The notes below the pieces were generated by a model. It ran no database searches, had not been told where the DNA came from, and was given only the letters and a program-made list of their open reading frames with translations. Positions 11,451 to 22,861 of a stretch of 64,000 nt of DNA are shown in pieces. How positions within the stretch are numbered: position 1 is the stretch's first letter; each line of letters starts with the position of its first letter. Source of the DNA: Sipunculus nudus (Eukaryota; Annelida; Sipuncula; Golfingiida; Sipunculidae); the NCBI GenBank assembly GCA_026874595.1, contig CM049322.1, positions 47,837,840 to 47,901,839 of the forward strand. Direction: 5' to 3'. Both the position numbers and the translations under genes were made by a program.

Positions 11451-11729
11451 ATGGCCGACAGTAATCGTGCATCAGAATCGTCATCAGCCACGGATGATAG
11501 TGTTTAAACCGTGGCAACTGAAAATTACCTATCTGCTCTAGGAATTCAGTGTGCGTGATACAAAAAGGCCGAACTTGTTGGGCTTGCTCAACAGGCGAAC
11601 CGTATGGGGCCAGAACTTATCGACACGGCATATGACAAACGTCGGCGAGTACATGAAGCTGGCAGCAGAGAACAACTACTTCTCCGTTTGAGCTCTATGT
11701 ACATGGATAATATAGTGGTTGATGAATAA
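11451..11729 (+). pseudogene. 93-codon pseudogene with SAP-like motif, copy 1
   Basis: One continuous frame of 93 codons starts MADSNRASESSSATDDSV and ends DNIVVDE with TAA. It is interrupted by TAA at codon 19 and TGA at codon 36. Between them and after them the frame is kept: NYLSALGIQC, then KKAELVGLAQQANRMGPELI, then a basic stretch YDKRRRVHEAG. The pattern L-x-A-L-G-I-x-C...K-K-A-E-L-V-x-L-A-Q resembles the helix-loop-helix of SAP/HeH-type nucleic-acid binding domains, which is a tentative match. The TGA could be a decayed CGA and the TAA a decayed CAA. The CpG-rich 5' side (TGCTGCTGCACCAGCAGCA) looks like a former leader. It may be the first exon of a mobile-element or host gene. Confidence 0.6.
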
Positions 11730-12360
11730 AGAATACAAATGCAAAACATCTGAATAAAATGAAGAAATATACCCTTTCTTTTATATACAAATTGTTATAT
11801 GTATACATATATGTCTATTAAAATATAATATAATATATATATAGGCTGATATGAAGAATGGTAATAAGTTAGAATATAAATAATTACATAAAAAATAGAT
11901 ATAATAGGCCAATATATTATATAAATAAATATTATAATTATATATATATTATATATATTGATAATATATTTATATTATATATAATTATTAAATTTTATTT
12001 TTTTTTCATTCTTCATATTATATGCAAATATGTATATACAAATGGATGTATGTGGCTCTGTGCATTTGTATTTTTTTCAATTATATAAATGTTTCAGATG
12101 TATATATGTTTGTTTATTAGTATGCATGTATAGTGTATATACATAAATGAACACCCAAATCACACACACACGCACACACACATATATATAGACGGTACAT
12201 TACGATAAACACGTGTATATATCTGATATATTTATCTGTATGATAACACATGCATCTGCTTATATATAACTCACACATACACACATGTTAATGTAATACA
12301 TATTATATCAATATATACTTTTATATATTGTACTTTGACACAAAAATATTTAGTATTGTA

Positions 12361-15300
12361 ATCCTGACACTATACACCTTCCCATAATGTATCAGGTGAT
12401 GTATTGTCCACAGGAAGCCAGGATTAGATTGGTTCAGCAGGCCGTTCGTTTTTCGTGTCGCTCGGGGTTTGTCACCAATAAGACGCCTCTAAAACCATTT
12501 TATCCACAAAAAATTACCATCACATATCGTGCGGCGAAAATAACCCGCTCATTAATATCATTACGTCGCGTGTTAGCGCTAGGACGGCAAGTTCTAATAC
12601 GAACACCGGGCCGCAAGCGGGAAAGAATATAACAGTCGGGTTATTTGTAATCATTGCAAGGCCCCAGGGATTAATAAACCTATCATTTTCCAGACAGATA
12701 TTTTTTATCCCCGGGCCCCTAGCTGAGACTATTAGTGCGTACTATTTCAGACCGGTATTGCTGAGTTATAGCAGGGTTTTACAGTCATGAATTTGAAGAC
12801 CTCGGCGGCCCCTCACTCCAGGCTGATACGTCCCAAAGTGATAGCGGGCAGCGTAATTACTGTACCCGGCAGCGATTCCCGCCTCACGGAGCGACCCACA
12901 TTTTATGCTTTATCGCAGTCCCGATACACGTCGCATCCCCCTGGATTACCAAGCTCTCAGGTTTTTCTTACTTTCAATTTAGTGCGGGCACCAACTTTAG
13001 AGATTTTGATAGAAAAACGTGAGGAAAACGCAGGGAGGAGACATTTAATGGATATTTAAAAGTTCTCATTTGATAATGGAAGTACAACCATAGCTAAAAT
13101 ACATGTTCGGTTAAAGTATAACCATCAAAACTTCAGGAAATGTGCCAGTATAAAAATTCATCACTATCAACATCTTGATGTAATTAGAGGTGTTGTTGTG
13201 TTGATTGTTCTTCTGGATGCATTCGAAGTTTTGATGCACTTAGAGATCTAGATGCATTTAGCTGTTTAGATGTTGTTACGGGTTCGGGGAGAATCATGGA
13301 TATAATGATCAAAATGATTTTAGTGATATTGTTGCACTTATATATAGATGTTGATGCATTTACGGATCTAAATGCATTTAGATATCTTTCTACCTTTAGA
13401 GATCATTATCGGTTAGAGATCATTATCGGTTAGAGATCATCATGATTTTTTTAGATCTTGCTGATGTATATAGAGACATTGATACATTTACAAACTCTGA
13501 CGCATGTACACATCTTCTATATACACAATACAGTATATACATTTTGGTTAAAATTGGTATAATATATTTATACCTGACTTTATCAAGCCATGTGAAATAT
13601 CGGATAGGATTATCTGTCTCAGTAAGGGACAATCTTCATTAACTTGTATAGGTATAGTTCGACTTTAATTTTTCGTGAAAAGTAAAGCGTTCAATATTGA
13701 GAAAAATTGAGAGTCCGGTACGCTCAGACTAAAATTTAAGAGAGTCCCATGGAATTTAGGGACACATCTCAAGTAGAGTGGAACGTTTGAAGTCCAATTT
13801 TGAAGGCCTTTGTAAAATCCTTGCTGTCCTACAACCTGTAATTAAATTAATGCGTCCGATTGAATATATATATATAATATGTATATATACCAGTAGGTAT
13901 ACAGCCAAATAATGTGCAGAGCTTTCGCCAAGTTTCGCAGTGAGCTGCGTTAATGTAAAATCACAACAGGGAGTCGGGACATCACGACCAGGAAAATATG
14001 GTTCTCATAAACCAAAAGTGGAATATGTTTACTGACGGTCCTGAGTAGAAATCCCCCGTGATTTACGTACCCCGAACCCGTCTTGGAGTTTCATCAAATA
14101 CGATCTATATCCCCTCTCAGCCAGGTACAACTAAATTATCCCCTCGCGTGTCAGCAATATCCTCTCTGTTATGAAAATTGACAATACTTATTTTTGAAAT
14201 ATGCTTTACGGATCATAAGCATGCTTCTTTCGAATACGATTATTTATTTACGCTACTATATAATATACGATAGCGTGCAACAGTCGTAAATAAGCACTTG
14301 AGGTATGGTGGAGATAACACATCGTATAATTACCTTAATAACAATACATGATTTATTTTGGACATATTTTATAGGAGGAAGCGAGTACCACGCATGCGCG
14401 GAAGGCCGTGTTGTTAACCGCACTGCTCAAAACCGGACTTACAAGAGTACGACTATGTTGGTTAGGGATTGTGGGTAATTAGATCCTTTAAACACGGAGC
14501 ACCCTGACTTCTAAATAGGTCAGTGGCACTGGTATAAATGAAGTGAAAATGTTATGCAGTCCAATTAAATATGTCGGATAAGAATTGTTTCAAGACAAAT
14601 TGCATGAGCTTTAAAGCTCAACCGGTTTAAATAATATTTGATGAGCACATCAATGAGCAAAGTAAAGAAAAGATTTTTTCTTGCATGGAGACAATTTTTG
14701 AGATTTATAAATTGAGTCCCGGAAATTCAAATAATCCATAACTGGAAGAATTTTTTTTAGTAGAAACGACCTCTGATGGAAGGGTAGCCGTTATTAGGGC
14801 CACTTCGGCCTCCTGAAAACCCTCTCGCAAAGCATGTGACCTGTTACGGTGAACTATCAGGGCACACAGATATGCTCTTTTATACGTTGTTATGTTCTGC
14901 GTGTGAGTATAAAAACAATCCACATGTGTCTGGTTGCCACACCAAGACAAGAGGTTCCGATCTTGCTAATGAGCAACATTTCCAAATCAAGAAGGAGACA
15001 TATGTAAGAAGAAATACAGAAAGACCGGTTTGAAGTTTAACAAATTGTGATTTGTGAAGTTGCGCGGTAGAGCCACTTGTTGGCGTACGCGCCATGGTTT
15101 GCGCTACAGATCGTGCTCGATTCAAGCGTATAAATTTCTATTCGTTTAGAGTAGTATGCAAATGGTGTTAGAAAAAAAATAGTGTCAGATACCATAGTAT
15201 TTTGCATTAGAACTCACTACATTGCTTGTATATCTAACACACCTGCTACGTGACAAGGTCCCTTTAAATTTTGGAGGATCAACATAATATGTTTATCTTT

Positions 15301-16876
15301 GTTATACGGGTCAGTTTATTATCCCTTATGGGGGGGGGGGGGGAGCCTTTCTCAGGTATAGGGGGTCGCCTTTGTTCTTTTCAGCAGAGCTAACCTGTGA
15401 TTCAACCATGAATTCGGTAAACCGTGATACATATTGTACTCTAAAGGGGCCTATTCCGATATCTGACGTGTATCAACTAAATATGCTCCATCCAGCAAAC
15501 AGGGTGTTTGTTTTGTTTATATCCTTAATTTTTACATTGGCGGTACCCGCCAAAATAATCCAAACACGTTCGACAAGGATATCTGGCAGCAAGTTTGACA
15601 TACATGTACCAAAGGCCGTTTTGCAACTAGTTACCTTTAAATTTTAGCACATATGTAATCAAGTATAACAAGATGATACATCTATTCGAGAACCTCAAAT
15701 TCATTAATATCTGCGGATATGCAATTTTGCGCCTTTCCTATCACGGCCCATAATTTAACCAGTGTACCAGAACATTTTTAAACCACCTTAGCCTCGCGTG
15801 TAAATCTGTTCTGATACATAGAAGGGATGAAATATTCAGCACAATCACAACATATCGAGATATATAACAATGATATATATATACGCGGCTCCGGAGATCC
15901 CCGATCTCCTGTAGTGGAGGCGCGTAAGTGCTGCTGCACCAGCAGCATTGCGGGCGAAAGCAAATATGGCCGACAGTAATCGTGCATCAGAATCGTCATC
16001 AGCCACGGATGATAGTGTTTAAACCGTGGCAACTGAAAATTACCTATCTGCTCTAGGAATTCAGTGTGCGTGATACAAAAAGGCCGAACTTGTTGGGCTT
16101 GCTCAACAGGCGAACCGTATGGGGCCAGAACTTATCGACACGGCATATGACAAACGTCGGCGAGTACATGAAGCTGGCAGCAGAGAACAACTACTTCTCC
16201 GTTTGAGCTCTATGTACATGGATAATATAGTGGTTGATGAATAAAGAATACAAATGCAAAACATCTGAATAAAATGAAGAAATATACCCTTTCTTTTATA
16301 TACAAATTGTTATATGTATACATATATGTCTATTAAAATATAATATAATATATATATAGGCTGATATGAAGAATGGTAATAAGTTAGAATATAAATAATT
16401 ACATAAAAAATAGATATAATAGGCCAATATATTATATAAATAAATATTATAATTATATATATATTATATATATTGATAATATATTTATATTATATATAAT
16501 TATTAAATTTTATTTTTTTTTCATTCTTCATATTATATGCAAATATGTATATACAAATGGATGTATGTGGCTCTGTGCATTTGTATTTTTTTCAATTATA
16601 TAAATGTTTCAGATGTATATATGTTTGTTTATTAGTATGCATGTATAGTGTATATACATAAATGAACACCCAAATCACACACACACGCACACACACATAT
16701 ATATAGACGGTACATTACGATAAACACGTGTATATATCTGATATATTTATCTGTATGATAACACATGCATCTGCTTATATATAACTCACACATACACACA
16801 TGTTAATGTAATACATATTATATCAATATATACTTTTATATATTGTACTTTGACACAAAAATATTTAGTATTGTAA
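12361..16876 (+). repeat. 4.5-kb tandem duplication, copy 2
   Basis: Copy 2 is head-to-tail with copy 1 and ends at TTTAGTATTGTA near 16,876, after which unique sequence starts. Differences from copy 1 include a shortened (TA)n run (about 13,864-13,890), a new G run of about 14 at 15,330-15,343 where copy 1 has ATTTGGAGGG, and an AATTTAGG insertion near 13,752. From 15,616 onward it reads identically to copy 1 for about 1.26 kb, AT-rich microsatellite-like parts included. Confidence 0.9.
15966..16244 (+). pseudogene. 93-codon pseudogene with SAP-like motif, copy 2
   Basis: Identical in sequence to the pseudogene at 11,451-11,729, including the same TAA at codon 19 and TGA at codon 36. The inactivating changes therefore predate the duplication, or were copied by conversion. 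It lies in the 1.26-kb segment that shows no differences between the copies. Confidence 0.6.
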
Positions 16877-17007
16877 CCGACCAGTAGAAATATCTTTAAC
16901 CTTCCTTTTCCCAATCTTGAAATGTAACATTTTATATATTGTATTATTTATATAAAAATAATTTACATTATAAATTTTAAAAAAATTGGACAACCAATAA
17001 GTATATA

Positions 17008-17051
<44 letters not shown>

Positions 17052-17354
17052 CAAGTCGTAGATATATATTATTTCGGTGACAGCAAACTTTACTGGTTTA
17101 TGTTGTCATCATCTCACAAGATAATGTAATTTATTATAATATTAAGTATATGTTATATCATCAACATAACCTATATGTACAAGAATTTTTACAAATGATT
17201 TTTATTCAAAAGGTAAATTTATTAATATTATCGTTCGAGAGTGTTTATTCTCTCCCCACGCAAGAGGTTTCTATGATGTTGCAATTCAATGTCAGATCGC
17301 ATGAATAATATTTAATATATACGGGTAATTTTCTAGATTCTTCATCTTTCGGCT
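16877..17354. other. AT-rich stretch with a (TA)n run
   Basis: Unique sequence after the tandem duplication. A (TA)n microsatellite lies at about 17,011-17,046. No coding signal is visible. Confidence 0.6.
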
Positions 17355-17396
17355 CTATTTAGTACAATTGTACGCACAGCAGTGGTATCCTGGCAT
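17355..17396 (-). pseudogene. THAP-domain-like N-terminal fragment
   Basis: On the minus strand an ATG opens MPGYHCCAYNCTK and then reaches a TAG. After the stop the frame continues SRKMKNLEN. A start of the form M-P-x-x-x-C-x-A-x-N-C-T is typical of THAP zinc-finger domains, which begin at or near the initiator methionine in THAP proteins and P-element-type transposases. Only the first two Cys ligands are visible; the downstream Cys-His part is not. A longer open frame (to 17,549) continues upstream without homology. I read it as a remnant of a THAP gene or transposase; the short match keeps confidence low. Confidence 0.4.
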
Positions 17397-17713
17397 TTTC
17401 TCTGCGTCACCGGTAATCACAGTCTGACTAGAAAAACTAAGCGTCGGCCATTTTTTGTTTTTGCCCCCACTGACTGCTGCGACAGTGGCGCACCTGCCGG
17501 TAATCGCCTGCAAAAAAGGTGATATTTTACCTCCCGTACAGGAGAACAAGGATCTCCGGCGTCGCGTATTGCCTTGGCTTTCATGTAAGCAATACTGAAC
17601 ATAAGAATAAAAGCTGACTATTAATTGAACAGATCTGGACTAATAAACATATATTATACAGCGAATTCTGTTGAACCATCCGGAACAAGTGACTTAAAAA
17701 ACTAAAATGAATA
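17397..17713. other. Anonymous stretch upstream of the THAP-like fragment
   Basis: The minus strand carries AAAAATGGCCGACGC near 17,450, a YY1-like sequence often found near animal promoters. No clear gene structure. Confidence 0.35.
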
Positions 17714-17950
17714 GTCATAAGATACACGAGTCTATGGTTTCATGCGACAAAAAAAATTTAAACGTGACCTATTAAAATATGATGTTGTTATATACTCCAT
17801 TTTTGAAGTCACGATTTTTTTTTTCAAATCAAATGAGACCTAAGAGTATCTTATGACCAATCCTCAAGATTTTTCAGTCATTGTAAGTTCAATATAAGAA
17901 ATATTTTTTAGCAGGTTGTTGGATAGCGTGTCACTTGGGTTGGGGTAGGG
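17714..17950 (-). mobile_element. Foldback/MITE-like repeat with inverted arms
   Basis: GTCATAAGATAC at 17,714-17,725 and its exact complement GTATCTTATGAC at 17,846-17,857 bound a 144-bp foldback. The arms extend inward imperfectly (TTTCAT.., an A or T run, CGTGAC/GTCACG). A further 90 bp to about 17,950 matches the flank of the copy at 2,527-2,715, so the family is larger than the foldback itself. No coding capacity; presumably non-autonomous. Confidence 0.65.
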
Positions 17951-18639
17951 AAGTTTTGTGTGTGCGTGTGTGTGGGGGGTGGGGGGGGGGGGGGCTCTGG
18001 ACTGTTAGGATGTCAGGCCAGCGGAGTGGTGCGGTTGGGTTACCGGATTTGAGGATAGCTGGTTTATCCGACGAACGGAGTGATCGGGTTAAAGAGGTTT
18101 TCGGGTTATCGGGCTAATCAGGCTAAAGAGAAAGTTGTTTTTCGGCAGATTGGATGCTGGGCTGGCTGTTTAGCCGAAGACTTGTTTGTCTATTTCTATA
18201 AAGTTTCCGAAAATACCATTCTGAATATGAAAACTTACCTTCTTGGCATCCCTAAGAGAGCAAATCTCAGAGACCGGGATCCATATTTCACGGTATCCGA
18301 TTAAACAACAGTCTGCGTGGGATAAAAGGAGTTATTCTTTTAGATTATTTCAAGCTACATCAGGAATTAATGAAGTAGAAATAATATGCATCAGTCACGG
18401 GAGGATTCCAGAGAACTGCGGGCGGCAAGCTTTCGACTTCCAACACCGGGTATAAAGATATTAATGCAGACAGACCTGGTATGTGTAATGGGCGACGGCG
18501 CGGAAGAGGTCCCCGGTTAGATAAAAGTGGCCGCTCCGGGCTCGACTGGGGTCCTTTCCTCTGACTTTAGAGAGTCTGCCGACGTGTGAGAGTAGACGAC
18601 ATTGTCATATCCAAAATCAACACTTAAATCTGGATGAGT
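17951..18639. other. G-rich and anonymous stretch before the L1/Tx1 element
   Basis: A G run lies at about 17,970-17,993, followed by short repeats of GGGTTA/GGTTTATCCGA type (18,020-18,120). 18,440-18,600 is GC-richer and may be the 5' leader of the retrotransposon below, but this cannot be fixed from sequence alone. Confidence 0.4.
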
Positions 18640-18692
18640 TAAGATATACCATTTTCATTAATTTTGCAAGTGTCAAGACATTTCAGAGTAAA

Positions 18693-19282
18693 ATGGAGGA
18701 AGATTTTGAAGAAACCAAAAGACATTTGCTCGATAAAATGAATGAAGCAGAGTGGTATTCTAGCGGATTTAATGTTAGGGTTGCCGAGCTATCTGAATCT
18801 AATGGAGAAAACTGCGTAAGGCTGGTATCTCAAATAATATCTGAGAAAACACTGATGGGAAGAAAATCAGTGGAGGAAATAGAGAACCTGATTGAGAATG
18901 CCCATCTTACAGGAAAACTTATACCAAACAAGCAAAGGCAAATAATTGCTAAATTTGTTCTACAATAGTGAAGAATGCAAAGAATAAGCTGAACAGAGTA
19001 GAAGGCGCCAACAATAAAATGTTCGAAGACCTTACAAAAGCAGATTATAAGCTGAAGAAAAGAGCGCGACCGCAGATGGCTGAATATAATGACCAGAAGA
19101 AAGCCGTGTTCCGCCGAGGGAAACTAATAATAAATGGACACCTGGTGGCAATACAAGACGAAGCCGGAGCGCTCGAAATGATTAGCCAAATCCGTGGCCC
19201 AAGCCCTGGATCGAATAATCGCCCAGAGACCGAACGGCCAGGGACCACACGCATGAATGCCAATGACAGCAGATCCACCTGA
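18693..19282 (+). pseudogene. L1-type ORF1 protein remnant (RNA-binding), frameshifted
   Basis: The first frame starts MEEDFEETKRHLLDKMNEAE and runs to a TAG at 18,966. It includes FNVRVAELSE, then IENAH, and ends at KQRQIIAKFVLQ. A second frame resumes at once with VKNAKNKLNRVEGANNKMFE and DLTKADYKLKKRARPQMAE, then RRGKLIINGHLV. The order 'NVRV-x-G/E-L ... IENAHRTG ... RQIIAKF ... DLTxxDYxxKKRAxPQM ... RGKLIIDGH' matches the RRM-like plus C-terminal domain of L1/Tx1 ORF1 proteins, which coat element RNA. One small indel at about 18,966 separates the frames. The N-terminal coiled coil is missing or too decayed to see. Confidence 0.7.
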
Positions 19283-19849
19283 GACGATCTTGGGTGCATT
19301 GTTTTTCTGCACATTTTTCTTAATTTTCGTTAAATTGACTCGGTTCAATATCTAATAATAAAATCTTCAATAATAGATACATTAACAGTTTATTTTTTAA
19401 GATATATAAGAAGACTCGAAAGTGCTGTGATATTAGTTATTTAAAATGTATCTAATTTTGTTCTGTTTATTGATGATTAATATCGGTGATCAGATTGAGG
19501 CCACGCTGGTAATGTTTAGCCGGATTACAGTTTTTGCCGTTTACTGTGTGGATAGTGACCGAGCCTCTATTGTCGCTCATTACCAAGTGGGACGTGAGTT
19601 GTGAAAGAATCAGGGTAGGTATTGTCATATTTGTATGCTGTATATTAAAATGCCTGCATTCGTAATTTATTTTTAATGTACATAATACAACCAGGAGTAA
19701 TGTATGGGCATAAACTGGTGTCCTTAATAATTTTACCTTTTGCTTTATCCACTGTCACCTTTTATATGAAAGTTCGACCATATCTAACATTGGTTGAATA
19801 ACAACAATATGTCACGAAGATATATTCCTTGAGTTTACAGTAGCGATCC

Positions 19850-22235
19850 TCAATACCAGAAGAATAAATTATATAAAGAAAAAAGTATTTACATGGATGA
19901 GGCGACAAAAGGCTAATGTTATATTTCTACAAGAGACGTATAGTAGTAAATCATGTGAAATACAATGGCGTAATGAGTGGGGAGGTCGTATATTATATAA
20001 GCATTGTGGTAATCCTAGCAGAGGTGTTGCTGTTTTAAGTAAACCGGAGTTGGGTTTATAAGATAATAAGAATTAATAGGGATGAAGAAGGAAAAATACT
20101 CATAGTAGAAACATTAATTCAAGATCAAGTTATCTATTTTTGTAATTGATATGCCGCAAATAAAGAAAGTAAACAAATTGCTTTCTTTAAAAAGGTAAAA
20201 AATAAGCGTATAGAATTTGGAATGGATGAAGATAAAAATCTTATTATAGGGGTCATTTTAAAAATGTATTTGATAATATTGATTAGGATGGAGGAAGAGA
20301 ACAAATTAAAATAAAAGTCGTGGATATAGAGACAGATATTTCACGCTGTTTTAAATTAATTGATATATGGAGAACTCGGTATGAAACAATATAATGTTTA
20401 CCTGCCACCAAACAGAGCCTGGAATTCGTTGCAGACTAGACATGTATTTCATTTCTAATGCTTTACAAGATTTTGTAAATAATTGTGACATTATCCTAGC
20501 TGCAATGACAGATCACTCTGAAGATACGAAGCAGACCAAAAGAGGGAATTGATACTGGGAATTTAACGATGATTTATCAAATGACCCTCAATATGTTGGT
20601 ATGATAGAAAATAAAATCGATGAATTGTGTAAAGAATTGGCAAGTACAAATGGAAAAAAATGGGATCTATTAAACTATTTTATTAGGAAAGAAACCATAG
20701 TTTACTCAAAGAAAATTAAGAAGCAAATGAATGGTCATTATGATCAATTAGCCTCAAGACTAAAATATTTAAGGAGATAACACACAGATACTGAAGGAAA
20801 CTTCAGGCTAAAAGATACATGGAATGGTTTAAATCTTAAAAAGGCTGAAGGGAAAATTATTAGAGCCAGAGTAAGATGGAGAGAATGGGGAGAGAAGAAT
20901 TCCAGGATTTTTTATCAGCTAGAGAAAAGAAAAAGAGTAAAGAAACATATTTGAAAACTTAAATCACAGGACACTGAAGACACTCTATCTGAAAATACAG
21001 AAATACCACAGCAATTAATCATTTTATGAAAATTTGTATAAAAGTAAATATGAAGAAAATAATATATCTCAAATAATTTTTGATGACCCAAGTCTGGTCA
21101 AACTAACAGATGAACTAAATATAATATGTGAAGGTCTACTTGCTCCAGATGAATGTGAAAGGGTAGTTAAATCCATGAAAAATAATAAATCTCCTTGAAA
21201 TGATGGGTTATCAATAGAATTTTATAAATGTTCTTGGAAAAGGGTGGGGCAACAGTAAGTTGATTACTTCAACGATTCATGCCATGTAGAGGAAATGTAA
21301 CCATCTCAAAAACAGTCAATTACACACTCCTAGAAAAAAGGGGAAAGACATATTACTTATTAAAAACTGGCGCCTAATTTCTTTATTGAATAATGATTCT
21401 TGCAGTTCTTGCACATGTAATACATATTAACCAGCATGGCTTTATTAAAGGGAGATATATAGGAGAAGCAGTCAGGACAGTACTTGATACCATGGAATAC
21501 TTAAAGACGAGTAGACACACAGGATTATTAGTATGAGTTGATTTTGATAAAAGGTTATGATTCATTAGGATGGGAATTTTTGTTTAATGTATTAAACAAA
21601 TTTATTTTTGGAATGATTTGATATCCTGGGTAAAAATAATTTTTATATAATATCGCTTCATGTATTATAAATAACGGATATAGTGCAGGCTATTTTCCAA
21701 TTGAGAGAGGTGTTCCACAAGGGGATCCCCTCTCACCATACTTATTTATCTTAGCAATAGAACCTTTTGCGGAAGTAATAAGACAAAATGATAAGATACA
21801 GGGCATTCGGGTAAATAAAGAAACAGAGCTAAAGTGTATATTGTATGCAGATGATTTGTCAGCTATAATGAAAGATGGTGAATCTGCAAACAAATTATTT
21901 AGTCTGATTGAATCCTTTTCCGGAGTTTCAGGCCTTAAAATTAACCAAGAAAAATCAAAAGACATGCATGTAGCTTGGTTCAAAGACATATTGTAAGAAA
22001 CAACCAATAAATGTTAACTGGAAGACATCTGTCACGAGAATAGGAATTATTATTTCACATGATCAAAATAAAACATTAGATAAGAATATCTAACCAAAAT
22101 TAAATGATGCCAAAGAAACACTTAATGCTTGGAGAAGTAGAAATTTAACTTTAAATGGAAAGATTATGTTAGCAAAGTCATTGGGTTATTCTAAGCTTCA
22201 ATATGTATCATCAGTAGTAGATATACCTAACTGAA
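19850..22235 (+). pseudogene. L1/Tx1 ORF2 remnant: AP endonuclease plus reverse transcriptase
   Basis: The endonuclease start reads ILNTRRINYIKKKVF then KANVIFLQETY (19,850-19,930), with WGG and SRGVAVL after it; the Q-E-T triad region is a catalytic landmark. The end of the endonuclease, GIRCRLDMYFIS and MTDHS, lies near 20,420-20,515. Reverse transcriptase motifs follow: NNKSP-x-NDG (about 21,180), NWRLISLLNNDS (21,365), HGFIKGRYI (21,430), a degenerate VDFDK segment (21,540), GVPQGDPLSPYLFILAIEPF (about 21,708-21,767), and YADD (about 21,846). The frame goes on through GLKINQEKSK and, after a frameshift, NWKTSVTRIG and AKSLGYSKLQYV to about 22,230. The catalytic YADD is intact, but more than ten stops and several frameshifts make the copy dead. 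Confidence 0.9.
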
Positions 22236-22487
22236 CGTGCCACAAAGATGATAATAGGTGACAATATTATGCTCGCGTTGTATATTTGTTCTTTTTTTTG
22301 TGCTATATGTTGTGTTTTTTGTGTATTGTAAATAGTTATGGCGTTGTGTATCTGAGATTGTATTGTTTTCTTTTTGTTAATAAAACAGTGCAAACATGGA
22401 CAGGCAATGTCACTGGCAGTTGACGGTTATACAAGGTCATGTTCAGTTGAATTTTTGCTGATTTGCTAAACAATATGCAAGCTTGAT

Positions 22488-22499
22488 TGCGCATGCGCA
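22488..22499. promoter_or_regulatory. Perfect NRF-1-type palindrome TGCGCATGCGCA
   Basis: The 12-mer is the full palindromic NRF-1 consensus. It sits 4 bp outside the MITE at 22,503. No adjacent transcription unit can be seen, so a role is unproven. Confidence 0.3.
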
Positions 22500-22502
22500 T
22501 GG

Positions 22503-22861
22503 TATCATCCCTGGCAAAGAAAAATATCTATTGTGTGCTATTATCGTTGAAGAATGAAATTTTAATCTTAAATTTAAAATTTTCGTTTAATAACGAGAGA
22601 AAACGATTTGTCATACTGTCAAGGTTGAATATTAGTCCACAAAAAAAGTGTTTTGTGGTTACTGGATGATTTAAAATAGCGTAACTACATACATTTTTTA
22701 AAAATCTTATAAAACAGGAGGCCTGCATGCAATTTTTTAAAATAAAGATCAATTTACCCGGTTTAAAATACTGTTATGAAGGCTTATGAATTCATGAATT
22801 TATGAATTCAAAATGATTTTTGGGATTTATTGTAAATACAGGGACTTTGCCAGGGATGATA
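22503..22861. mobile_element. MITE, 359 bp, with 17-bp perfect terminal inverted repeats
   Basis: TATCATCCCTGGCAAAG at 22,503-22,519 is the exact complement of CTTTGCCAGGGATGATA at 22,845-22,861. The outer TA on both sides could be a TA target duplication of the Tc1/mariner type, with TCATCCCTGG as the element end. The interior is AT-rich and non-coding; open frames at 22,487-22,752 on both strands are chance. A short 'AATTCATGAATTTATGAATTC' type palindrome lies near 22,790. No second copy was seen in the window. Confidence 0.7.

Larger units (their letters stand above)
7831..12360 (+). repeat. 4.5-kb tandem duplication, copy 1
   Basis: Copy 1 runs from AATCCTGACACTATACACC at 7,831 to ...TTTAGTATTGTA at 12,360, where copy 2 begins directly. 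Up to about 11,100 the copies differ by scattered substitutions and small indels; I counted about nine differences in the 400 bp from 8,130. A longer (TA)n run sits at 9,323-9,381. From about 11,101 to the end the two copies read identically and have equal length. Open frames in the unit (7,861-8,100; 8,255-8,527; 10,327-10,524; 10,821-11,132) have no recognisable homology, and most copy differences I checked in the first two are frameshifting or amino-acid changing. Confidence 0.9.
18640..22390 (+). mobile_element. Decayed L1/Tx1-clade non-LTR retrotransposon with ORF1 and ORF2 remnants
   Basis: In order: ORF1-like segment (18,693-19,282), a 0.5-kb gap with no recognisable coding, ORF2 with AP-endonuclease and reverse transcriptase motifs (about 19,850-22,235), then T/G-rich sequence containing AATAAAA near 22,379. 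ORF2 stops before its C-terminal part, so an internal deletion joins the coding region to a possible 3' UTR. Many stops and frameshifts show the copy is inactive. Ends and target duplication were not resolved. Confidence 0.8.
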
